Below the pieces are notes generated by a model. The model made no database searches. It was not told the DNA's origin and was given only the letters and a program-made list of their open reading frames with translations. Of a stretch of 64,000 nucleotides of DNA, positions 45,601 through 57,100 are shown piece by piece; within the stretch, counting starts at the first letter, position 1; every line of letters begins with the position of its first letter. The DNA is taken from NCBI GenBank assembly GCA_958496175.1, contig OY292275.1, forward strand, positions 16,244,001 to 16,308,000, read 5' to 3'. Made by a program: the position numbers and the translations under genes. Origin of the DNA: Sisyra terminalis. Taxonomy: Eukaryota > Arthropoda > Insecta > Neuroptera > Sisyridae.

Positions 45601-48600
45601 GGATCTTGGTTGTGTATTAGCTAAAACAAATCGAGCGAATAAAAATCCGGTTCGAGTTGAATCGTGGTCAATCACAAATTTGGCTTCACCAGAACATTGA
45701 ACTAGAGCTTCAAGTTTTGGGATTGGTTTTGTCAAAGGATACTCGTTTTGCTGAGTTTGGAATTCATGTGTAGCTTTGGAAACAGGTCGTTCTAACAGAT
45801 ATCCTCCACTTAGATAAACTTGATTCACAAGTGATTCTGGGGCTGAAATAAGGATGAATTTATAAAACAATTGCATTGCCAGTTTTTTGCGGGCATCAGG
45901 GGACGGTTCTGGAGGACTTGCGATCACTTTTAACTCGGTGGCAAGTATTGAATATGCTTGTTGTAAAGTGTTATCGTCAAACAAAGGTTGATTTACTAAA
46001 AACGCTTCGGTTTTTTCAGCATGAATGAAGCTGGGGTTGATGTTTCCGTACACAATTTGAGCTGATTTAACTGTAGTACTTGTATCATCCATTTCAAAAA
46101 CGAATGCAGCATTTACGATTGCTCTGACGTTCTGAGCTCTTTCCATTATCTACAATTAATCAGGATTATACCTATTTTGTAACCCTTTTTAAGAAAACTC
46201 TACCTTATAAGATTGATAGATATAATTTCCCGTGAGAGGATAGAAATTTATTTTCACAATTACACAACCACTCATATCGATACTTAAGAACTCAGATGGT
46301 CGAAGTTCCAGTGGATCTCCCCCATTTTTATTCACTACAATAAAAAGTTTCCATTATAGAGTTTAGCTAAAAGATTACAATTACTATCAAGCAACAATTA
46401 AGAAAAGAAGTCGTTACAAATACTTGGATTTGAACAATTAAATTTCTTGTTGGTGATCCAAGTAGAGAAACATAAACAGTTTGCTGTACGACAAGGACAT
46501 ACCGTACAAGCAAGAGGTAGAACTCGGGTTGGTGTATAGTTTAGAAAGTTTAGAAACAGAGAAGGACAGTAAAATGATGATTGGTGAAATGAAGAGATGG
46601 AGAAGACCGTGATTCACATTGAAGGATAAAAAGTAAGTGAGATCAATGATGAAATTTACAAATGGAAAACAGAAAATGACGAAATAAAACCTGGGATACT
46701 GAAATTTTGTTTGCAGAAAAAATGCACCACCCAAGGAATAGAACATTTACTATGCATATCAATGACAGAACTAGATTAAGAAACACCGATTAAAAGGTTG
46801 GGTGGTGATAAGATTGAGCTATAATTGATCTCGAAACATTAGGATAGCAGTAGGTGAAGAACAAGCGTTATATAATAAACCGACGAAGAAAAAATTAGTA
46901 AAAAACGTTTACTTATAACTAATTTTGCTCCAAATGCTTCTAATGTTATAAAGATATCGGATTGGAATTCATTGTGCTTGTATTTCATAAACAAATTTCC
47001 TCCAATAGTGCCAGCCTGTAAATTTTAAACATTTTAAAGATAAACTAAATTCATTTTATAGTAAAATAGCATTTACATTTCGAACAGGAACATTGGCTAC
47101 CAAATCCCAATGGCTTGCTATCTGTTTTAAATACTTAAAGCTTTGATTTTTTTCAGCGATGCTGTTCATAAGGTTCATGGTTTCTGCTAAAGTCATACTG
47201 GCTCCTAGTGCTAAAGTACTACTCATCGTATATTCCCTCAAATCAGGCACACCAGTGATATCAATGTAAACCGAAATGGTTGAACTTCGTCGAAAAACTC
47301 CTGTCAATAAAAAATAATAATTTACAAAAGTTAACATTAACTATTTGAAATCGAACCATTTCCGGTATTTCCTCCGACCAACATATATTCTGCATCTTGA
47401 ATTTGATTTAAAACTGCAAAAAGCTGATCTAAAGTAAAGACCTGATACCATTGCTCAGAGCCAAAATCAGCCCAGCGGAGTTGATTGGTTCTACACGAGC
47501 CGTTTCCTAGACAAACTTCAGCACATTTTTTTCTGGGATCATTTTTACAAGGTTTTACGTCTTCAATATCGGCAATCTTTTCCAATATGTGATTTTGTAC
47601 GTCGACCGCAAAGCTTTTGAAAGCATCAGCAATAGGTCGATATCCGGTACATCGGCACATGTTTCCTCCAAAAGAGTTTTCAATTTGTAGACTGGTTAAG
47701 GAGCTGTTTGTTTGTTGTAGAGCATACATGTTCATCACCATTCCAGGAGAGCAAAATCCACATTGAGTGCCATTGAATTCCGCAAGTCGTGACTGAATTA
47801 TGTTGTACCCTTCTTTTTGATTACCAAGCCCTTCGACTGTGGTAATGTTCCATTTATCACACATTAATACTGTTACTAAACACTGGAAATAAAAAAGTTA
47901 TTGAGAGCATATTTCAATTTGTTGGAAAGCAAACCGAGTTGACTGCAATGTGAACATCCGCTTTAGTTACAGGATGTATAAATCGGACTGAAACAACACA
48001 GCTTCCACAACCTCCCTCAAGACACATATGCTTGGTTCCTTTGAGTTGGGCATAGTCGCGAATGTAATGATTTAAGGTTGTTGAAGATGTTATATTTTTA
48101 CCATCAGGAACAACTAAAAATTTTAGATCGAGTTATATGTACGTAATTGCTTTTGAGGGGAAAAAGGGATAATTTTCTGCTTTGATAAATTTCAAAATAA
48201 ACTAATGTTATATCTTGCTTTTGCAGAGTGGTCCCATTATTTTCAATAATATTATAATATCCTTTTCACTATTTACTTAATATCGGTTTTAATAATATTT
48301 TTGAAATAATAGTCGCTAGTTTTGTAGAAACTTTAAAGTATTTAGGTACTCTGAAGACTTTTGGATGCTGAATCTTAATTCTGAAACTGAGATGCGATTC
48401 AGAATAGTAATACCCAATTGTATTTTTTTTTTTGTTCAAAATAGTATCAATCTACAGTCTATTCTTATCTTACTAGAAGTAGATATTAAGGCACCCAAAG
48501 CTTAATAACCATCAAGTTGCATATGCATCCATGATGTTATACATATTATACATATTGATATTGAGTAGGTATTAAGAAACTTAATATGATAACATTCTTT

Positions 48601-50399
48601 ATAATTTATCAATAAAATATGAAAAAAAACACTTACCGTTATAAACCACACCATTAATTGTAAATGAAACACTTAATGTTCTGTTGAAATAAAAATATAT
48701 TAGGAAAAATAAAAATATCGTGTTTTAAGATATAAATTTTGATTTATTCAAAACTTAGTTCGGGCTGAAAAAAAAAGATAGTACATCTACTGAGATTAGG
48801 TTAATAAATATTTATTTTATTAAAACAGGGCTTATGAATAGCAATTTTTTCAATAGACATTTGGTCATCAAGAGTAGAAATTTCTTAATATTATACGTTA
48901 AAACAAATTTGTCCTATAATAAGGTAATGAAAGGTAACTTATCATCTATCAACAATAGAAGCTACATTATTTATCTTTTAACTTCATCATTATTTAACTT
49001 ATTTGTCATTGACTGAAAGAATTTCTTTGAATTGGCATAGCAAAATAAATTTGCAAATAATATTTGTTTTTAACTTTATTTTTTAAAGGTGTTACTATCG
49101 AGAAATAATGTTTTTATTATTTATATCAATAGCGACTTAATTACATCCTTATCATCAATACTGATTACCTGTTTATTATCAGTAGGATATAAATTGGCCA
49201 AAAAAATAACCAATTTATTTTAAGATAAGTACTGTTAAAACTCCTGATATTTTTCCTTTGTTCTTTAATAATTGTAATGTTCAATACATTTATTATCTCC
49301 TTTAGCTAATTCATTGCATATAACATTGGGGTTTAGACTATTGTTGTTAAAGCCTGGTACCAGAAACTTTTTCAACATTTTCTTATGTTTATGTTTCTTA
49401 TGGCTATTAGTGTTGGAGAAAGTATTTTTTTTAATTGTTATTTATCGTTATTTTATAACTTTTAAGGTCTTCTATGACTCTTGAGTTAATAAAAATCCGT
49501 AATCATGAAATATCGAAAATTTGCTCGATAGGAGGATCGAACCCAAAAACTATCAATTTTGAAGCGGCCACCTAGACCACTTGGCCACCAGTAGGCATAA
49601 AGCATTTATATATTTTTTTTTTATTCTATAAGTATAACAGAAAGGAAAACACTAGATAAACAATCCTAAAGTTCAATATTTTTTCTGCAAGAATTCTAAC
49701 TTCCAACGACATACCTAATCAAAATGACTAACTATTGCGTTGTTAAAAGAGTTTCAAAATCATTTTTTAACATTATTTTTCAAGGATCTCATAACCAGAT
49801 TTTTGAATGAATAGTAAAAAAATAGCATGTACCAAAACGTAGCCAAGGATCTCAAGGTTGAACTATAAAAAATTACCCTTAAACAACTCTACGTAAATGT
49901 AGAGTTGTCATTTTCCTCAACTTTTAAGAACTGGTTTTTAAATAGTAAAGCTCTTTGTAGAATTAGTAAATTTAATATCGTCTTAGATTTACATACATGG
50001 AGTTCTTTACTAACAAAACAAGATCTCAAATAAATAGGTATATTTTTTTAATATTTTAACAATTAAAAATTAAAACTTAAAAACCTAACTGAAACTAAAA
50101 AATTGACATATTCATTAAGGGTTAACAACAATAACATATTTACGTAAACTTAAAGTTAACTAATGTAAAAGGTACTAATTAAATTTAGAAATTTGACTCT
50201 TTATACGATAAATGGATCATCCTTGAATTAAGGAATTTTCATAACATTTTTATTTAAAACTAAAAATTCATTTGTAATAATAAAATTAAACTTACGCTGG
50301 AATAGGGGTTGCATCCTTATCTTCATCGTCATAAACATTTGAAAGACAACGTTTAAACGATGACACAAATGATCGACTACTATTTTCAGTAAATGGCAT
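42652..50399 (-). CDS. AOX: Aldehyde oxidase, copy B (complete, 15 exons)
   Basis: Exons in transcript order: 50,399-50,296 (the acceptor-like TTTTTAG upstream would place the exon edge at 50,426); 48,680-48,637; 48,113-47,935; 47,882-47,357; 47,300-47,077; 47,015-46,913; 46,334-46,204; 46,149-45,568; 45,507-44,625; 44,572-44,379; 44,268-43,981; 43,919-43,789; 43,724-43,378; 43,321-43,208; 42,722-42,652. Together they encode 1,306 aa. All 14 intron positions and phases match copy A, and exon lengths are identical apart from exon 1 and one codon in exon 4. Both 2Fe-2S clusters ([16 protein letters not shown]), the FAD segment, and molybdopterin motifs [19 protein letters not shown] and VEGSF with its catalytic Glu are intact. 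Protein identity to copy A is roughly three quarters by eye. The N-terminal 34 codons (MPFTENSSRSFVSSFKRC...) share no similarity with copy A. An in-frame TAG just upstream supports this start if no further coding exon exists. Confidence 0.92.
45508..45567 (-). other. AOX copy B intron 8: 60 nt, in frame and without a stop
   Basis: The segment has GTAATA at its 5' end and TTGCAG at its 3' end, and homology with copy A (53-nt intron) marks it as intron. Its length is a multiple of three and its 20 codons (VITILNILIISIYLTKLWLQ) contain no stop, so unspliced transcripts would stay in frame. Confidence 0.75.
49436..49597 (-). mobile_element. tRNA-derived SINE, copy C (best preserved)
   Basis: Read on the minus strand: the head GCCTACTGG, then an exact pol III A-box TGGCCAAGTGG (49,587-49,577) and a B-box GGTTCGATCC (49,543-49,534), then a body with AAATTTTCGATATTTCATG and a 3' part ending TAACGATAAATAAC. 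It lies in AOX copy B intron 1 (48,681-50,295), whose remainder is AT-rich and featureless. Confidence 0.75.
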
Positions 50400-51012
50400 T
50401 GGAGCAACAATTGTACCACGCAATGTCTAAAAATGAAATAAAAGAATCTCTAAAATGTTATTAAAAATAGTTCCATGCCAAATGACAAGCAAAAATCAAA
50501 GATTAGGACAAGTTCATAATCTAACGAAATTAATATTTTTGTTGATAAAAATTATTCTTAATTGATAAAAAAAACCTTTCAATTATATAATTATTGATAG
50601 GCAATCATATGATAAAAAATGATTTTTTTTTAGAAATTGGGTTCGTTATATAGTATGCATATTGAATATTTTGTAGCCCTTTAATAAAAAGCTTTTTGAG
50701 CTGCCTTTCAACGTTCTCTGCTTATAAAGAGGCTCGATAATTGTAGCTTTTTTATGAAAACACTGGGAACACGAAACTTTTGCCATGAAAATCAGATTTA
50801 GCTAAATTATGAATAAAAATGTATGTTTATTTTGTGCAATAAAATGCGTCTATACTAAATTAGCTTGAATAGGTATATTTTTATTTGTGAAGGTTTTCTC
50901 TAAACTTACTCCTTTTTTTTATTAAGTTAGGATTTCCAGGATGGCGTATGTTGAGCCTCAACACTGCAACCTCTGGGCTTATTGTGTTTTCTGGATCCTT
51001 ACATCCCCTAAT

Positions 51013-51330
51013 TTAAACTAAGTAGCTAGGGAAACTCAGTAGCCGACGCAACAGGTGCTTTTCGACTATTAAAAATTCAGGCCTTATTATCCCCAGTTCC
51101 TCATGTCTCCATTCATCCAGAGCACCGCATTCCCACAAAACGTGTGAGGCGGTTTCATCTTCTGCCTGACAAAATCTGCATCTTGGATCACCCCATATGT
51201 AGTCTCATTGCATGCTTTCTCAGGTACTTTCTCAATCCGCAGTGGTTGGTTATTAGACCTGTTACCACTCTGATTTGCTTTTTTGTAAGGTCAAGCAATT
51301 TAGCTTCCGGGATAGTTTTCCCATCATCTT
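51013..51330 (-). mobile_element. Non-LTR retrotransposon 3' ORF fragment (Jockey/R1/I-like)
   Basis: On the minus strand one frame reads QIRVVTGLITNHCGLRKYLR. After a frame change near 51,190 another reads GDPRCRFCQAEDETASHVLW then ECG, ending in a stop at 51,015-51,013. The GLxTxHCxLRK segment followed by CxxCxxxxETxxHxLxxC is the usual C-terminus downstream of RNase H in these retrotransposons. The frameshift shows it is dead, and no poly(A) tail was identified. Confidence 0.7.
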
Positions 51331-52359
51331 TTTACTGTGTTTTTGCTCGATGGTGTTATTAACTCATTGATGCAATAATAATTTCTTGTTTATAGTAAAG
51401 TTGTACAACTGATGGTAGTGAGATTCTTGCGTCAATATAATACCTACTTTATTTAGATTCCACAATGTCTTTAAATTCACAACAATATTTCATTCATTTC
51501 ATTCGTAATCTAGTGTTGTATAAAAAGCTGAATTGTATTAGTACTTTTTTAGCTAACTGAACTATGAAGTATTGCATAATAATATGCAATTTGATTTAGC
51601 TTTTATGTAGTTAATATATGCTAGTAGGTCTGATTAAAAACAAGTGGTTGGACAGATATCGCTTACAATCTAATAAGTATTTAAATCTAAGCAACCAGTG
51701 TTACTTTCAAGTAAAAGAAAAAACATAAACGAAATAACTAAAGATTTTTATATAGACTTCCTAGTACAAGACTTGCAAGGTTGTAAATTACACAGGTTAC
51801 TCCATTAGAAAAAAAATGACGTCATACGAAGAATTTTGAAATTGAATCAGTCTGAAGATATGTACGAATTTCTTCTGGATACGTCACGTATCCATCACGT
51901 AGCCACGATGAGGCCACCTGTGTATTTTATAAACCTTGCAAGACTTGGGCATATGAAATCGTTTTTTTCCTTTGATTTTGTCACTCTTAACTGCACGCTA
52001 ACGATAGATTGCGATTAAAAAGATAATTCCATTACTAACAAAAGACATTTAGCCAAAAATATTTTTGAAGAAAATGCAAGTACAGACAGCACTTGGTTTA
52101 TGCCGATTCCATTTACGGCAATTCAATAATGTCACATGCAAAATTCCCGGTTTAACTGGGTATATACTGGGCTTCCCCGGAAGCTGAGGAAGTACCAAAA
52201 CAACTAGACAGATTGATGGATCAGTTATAACGTTCGATAACGTATTTACCGAGCTGCTATGATTTATGTACAATTATTAAACACAGTGCTACAATTGAAC
52301 CTATTTATTTTTTGTATTTAATATTTTTCGCGTCAATTGTTGGTAAAGTAAAAGCACCA

Positions 52360-52614
52360 TGTCTACTAAAGTGCGGAAAAGTTATCTGAACATGTCGCGA
52401 AAAAGGCACGTCAATCTATAACACTTGAAAAATGGATGAAGGTGATTCAAAGAATGGTGGAAAAATGGATTTTTTTGGTTTAATTATTATATGTGTTATA
52501 TTAATTTATAAACTTCAAATTTAATAATATTATGCATATGCCTAGATGTTTATGTCATGGGATCTAACTCCATACTTCTCATTATAATTGGGTCCATAAA
52601 TCGAAGGCTACCTG
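52360..52614 (+). mobile_element. pogo/Tigger-like relic: N-terminal transposase remnant and right terminus
   Basis: Frames at 52,400-52,470 read KARQSITLEKWMKVIQRM, resembling the start of pogo/jerky-type helix-turn-helix transposases (KRKSITLEEK...I.R), with a frameshift from the preceding MSRKRH-like piece. The end at 52,614, reversed, reads CAGGTAGCCTTCGATTTATG and is followed by TA, as expected of a pogo terminus. The left terminus was not located with confidence. Confidence 0.4.
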
Positions 52615-54131
52615 TACTTAAATTATTTTATTCAATATGACTTAAACTTGATAATAAGATTCTTTTAAGGGAAAGTTTTTACATAAGCTACTGAAAAGAT
52701 AATAAAAAAAACTGTTATATTCCATATTGGTTATATGAACAATCCGATTTCCGTACATTAACGCATGTTGAGTAAATCAGGGTCTAGCGACCCCATCAAA
52801 TTGGAATGTACCAAACTGACTTATGTATGAAAAGTCGAAGCAATAATCACTTAGGATTAAAATTGAAAAAAAAAATTATTCGGGAATATATTCCGGAAAA
52901 TCTGATTCGGGGGATTATTATTATTCTAGATATCATTATTCTAGTAATTCGGGGAATAACTAGAATTTTTAAATTGATAATTTTAAAAAGCATTAGTAAT
53001 TTTATCAACGACAAACAACCAATCATCTACTGAGGTTGGCAGAGATTTTATTAGACTTGTGTTTTAATAATTTTACTAAGAAACATTGAAAAATTATATA
53101 AACAATAACTGAGAAATGGAAGATATCTATATAAAAACTTTTAAATCCATTAAATCCAACTTCACTGCAAAAAGAATAATGAAAATTAACAGATTTATGA
53201 TGTCATCGAGTTAATATTGGTGGCATCATATTGTAAACGCAATTAACATAAATTACGTTTTGTATTATTCAAAATGAAAATATAAAAAAAAAATCTTCTT
53301 CAATTTCCCAAATTCATTCACCAATCTCTTTTAAGAAACTGAGGAAGTTCTAGAAGCAGTTAAGGTTTAATTGTAATTTTAAGTAAAAAAGCCTCCCTAC
53401 CTATCGATAGATCTTCCAAAATTTCAATAAGCTCATGCTGTGCTAATCTGTTCAATACACAAAAGCATTTCTTCCAGCTATTGACAAAATTTCTTAAAGA
53501 ACTTGTTGCATGTAGAATTTTTGTAAATTTTTTTTACAAACAAAACCTTCATATCACCTGTTATACGTTTCTGCTTCTAAACGCATAAAACGTCTTCTTC
53601 TCCCGAAGAAAAATGTTTGGTTTTAAGTTGATTTAATACACCGAAATCTAATTTTAGTGGAGCAGAAAAAATATTGATGTTTTATTATTTGTGATAATTG
53701 ATTCTGGAAATTTAAGTTATATGCTTAGAATTATACTGATCCGGTTCTGAATAGTCGGTAAAAAGTTAACGAAAAGAATGTTAACTATTATTATATGTTT
53801 GTATGGATGACGGAGCCGAATGTTTGTATGAATGTGTGTCTCTTCGTCGATTATGGACCATTCTCATCTTCAACCCAAACATTTTGTGGAGGTGGTGATT
53901 TTGTGAAGTGAGATAAAACGAGAAGCGGTGGTGGAAGGCATTGAGGAAGAATCGGCCAGGAACGAAGATGATAAACCGTCTCTAAGCCGGGGATAAATAT
54001 ACACAGCCCTCTTCTTTCTCACATATTAACAGAAGCCGTTGCCATCGGCAGCAAAGTGAATTTTATATTTGGGAATTTGATGAGCACATTAGAGTTATCT
54101 CATCTTGGTTGTAATTAGTGTTTGAAAGACG

Positions 54132-57100
54132 ATGGCGGTGGCAGGATGCTGCTGCAGGAATCGCGAACCACCCTTTTCGCGATTCGTAACGACAAAATCA
54201 TTGTTATGGATTACATTAATTGTTGTTCTGTGTTCCGTTGTTCATGTGAAAAGTGAATCGTTAACTCCACCGTATTTCAATCTTGCCGAAGGACGAACGA
54301 TTACGGCCACAGCTACATGTGGCGAGGATACCCAAGGACCAGAACTTTATTGTAAACTAGTCGGAGCTAATGCTGATAATAATGCAAATATTAATGTCAT
54401 CCAGGGACAGGTATGCTATAAAACACGCTCCCTTAAGATTTACACCAACACCCATTCATTTTCTAATCCTAAAAATAAACTTCTATTTCTGTTTTCCCCA
54501 AACAAACCGAAATATTTCCAACTCAAAACCTACAACTTATTTGTAGTTTAAAATTAACGTTAAGGATTCATTTTAATTCAATTCATAAAAAACCTATTGA
54601 TGCCCTTTTGACTTACATATCTCAACAAATTCCCCTTTTAGCGATAAAAATCGAATGTTAATTAATCTAAAAATAATATTTTTTTTCGAAGGTTTGCGAT
54701 GTCTGTGATCCAAATGACCCGAAAAAAATGCACCCAGCAAAGTTTGCGATCGACGGCACAGAAACTTGGTGGCAAAGCCCCCCATTATCCCGAGGGATGA
54801 AGTACAACGAAGTTAGCCTAACCATCGATTTTGGACAGGTCTGAATCAATTTTTGTACTATATGAAACTTAAAGCTTTGATTTATTATTTTGGAAGAAAA
54901 TATTTCCAAAATTAAAAAAATAAGATATAAACTTATGATTGTGGGGGCAAAAGATCAACAAATCTAATAGGACAACGTCCTCATTTAAAATTTATCGTTC
55001 TTAATTTTTAAACGTTCAAGATTAGAGTTCATTTTTTACTTAAATATCATCTAATTTTTGGAAAACTAATTAATATGTTCTTGAATGAAACCGCCATAAT
55101 ACCGCGAATTAGTCTCGAAAATTGTTCAAGCCTCGCACATTCTGCAGATCATTCAGAAATGTTTTGCTGATGTCATAGAAAAAAAATACTGTCGTTATTT
55201 GATGATTAAATAACTGGAGTTTAATTACAATGATGCTACAATTTAATGAAGAAACGCTCTTTTTGTGGCTTGTACTAACTTAAATCTTTTTCTTTTGCAT
55301 GTTTGTTAAGCATTATAAATTTTTAAAGAGTGATAAGAAAAAATTATTTAAAAAATTGTTGCAATCATCTAATGATTTTGTTTGTTTCAACACCCGTAGG
55401 AGTAAACTTCCTGTTTTATCTGCTATGTCGCTTCCTACATATTCTTAGGTTCGGTTGATCCTTGTTAATTTTTTTAATAAAACGAGGACACGAAACAATT
55501 AATGTTTAAATTGAAAGTGTGACAAAATTTCATTAACATCTTCTCAGTTTTGCAATGATAACATCGTTGAAGAAGAAGTTCTTGAAAGTTTGTATTAAAA
55601 GAATGCAAACATTTTTTTAGCTTTTTATATTTCCTATTATTTCATTTATGGTTTAAAATTAATAGTTAACACTTCTAAATCAGAATCCTTACATTAACTG
55701 ATTAGGATTTGCAGAAATATACCCTTTGTAGAAAATATCAATAGTTATCTACTTATCTAATAGGTAGTTATATTTCTAGTGATTCTAGGTTTTACTTCAC
55801 AACTGCATTTCTGAAAAACTTCAAATCAGCATTAGGGTATAACTGACTTTACGATGAAATAAAAAAATATAAGATAATCCATTTAAAGATTTTTTAATAG
55901 TTTTCCTTTTAAGAAAATTATTAAAACATTTATAAACTTAAATTATGGGAGTAATATTTAAGAGTTGAAAACATAATCATATGCATGTCTTTTAAACATT
56001 TAATAATTTCGATTATTTTGTAATAATTTTGATACTTTTTATATAGATAAATTGTAAAGAAATAATTGTTAAGAATTCGAATACGAATTTCGTTATGAAA
56101 TATTTTGCTAAAGAAAACAATCTTTTAATTGAAGAAGTGCTAGATCCCAAAAATTCTAACGGTATAGAATTGAAGAATTATAACTAGGTAAATATAACCG
56201 TGATTTTATAAAAAAAAAATTTTTATTTTCAAATAAATTGCACAATCTGCATAGGGTTGCAATATGTGCATTCAATCCATAGACAATCACATGTAAGTAC
56301 TAGTCCCAGTAGAGATTTTATAAAATTAAAATCTAATTGCATTTTGCAGTTCTAACAATACTTTCGTATTGATATTTTAACATTTTTCTCCCAAAATTCG
56401 TACTGTTCGGTATTTTTTATTTATTGTTATTTATCGTTCCTTTATAACTACTAAGGTCTTTTACGACTCTAGGATTAATAAAAATCTGTAGGATTGTTGA
56501 GGATTTATTTAGTTTTTTGGCCCAGCCAAAGGAATATAATATGATATATATAGTATATACATTTGTATGCTGATGCCTAAGAAGCTTTTATAAGTACAAC
56601 CGATTTAGTTGTGACTTCTATTCTGTCTATTTCTTCCAAAAGGAAAGATGAAAGAAAAATATGGAAAATTTTACATTACATGAGTTATTTTTCGTTTTAT
56701 TTGAAAGTTTTCCCAAAGTGCATAGTTCATCTACCTAGATAATATCAAACCTAGATACCTTCAGTTTTACCCTCAAATTGATTTGAATGCTTCAACAATT
56801 ATTGTCTATGAATTGAATTTGTTTTTATAAATCCAATTTGAAAAGCTTTTATCATAGTAAATAAATCTTTTTGCTTCAATATTGCTCAAATAGTAGTCTA
56901 TAGTAATCAATACTCCAATAAAATCGACTGAAGAAATAACAAACGGTTACTTAAGAAGAATTTATACTAAACATTTCCTCAAGTCAATTTTTATCAAATA
57001 AAGGAAAATTTCAATGAATATTTTGTTTTTCTTCAAATAATTTTTTTCAAAAATTTTTGGATTTCAATGTCTAAAATTTTTCCCATTGTATGATGTTATA

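Larger units (their letters stand above)
50427..54131. other. Divergent intergenic region between AOX copy B and LanA
   Basis: Both gene promoters should lie here, AOX copy B at the left end and LanA at the right. From about 53,800 to 54,131 the DNA becomes GC-richer and probably holds the LanA promoter and 5' leader; a weak TATA-like GATAAATATA is at 53,992-54,001. The middle carries a non-LTR retrotransposon tail (51.0-51.3 kb) and a pogo-like relic (52.4-52.6 kb). A GC-richer patch at 52.07-52.26 kb is unexplained. No further gene was recognised. Confidence 0.55.

Noticed and set aside
47341..47864. Frameshift or pseudogene call for AOX copy B because the exon 4 frame reads past the splice site
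   Set aside because: Splicing at AATG/GTTCGA restores the family sequence and phase; all other exons are intact.
49534..49597. Possible tRNA gene
   Set aside because: A- and B-box promoters are present, but no acceptor stem or anticodon arm can be formed and the sequence continues into a repeated body shared with other copies; it is a SINE head.
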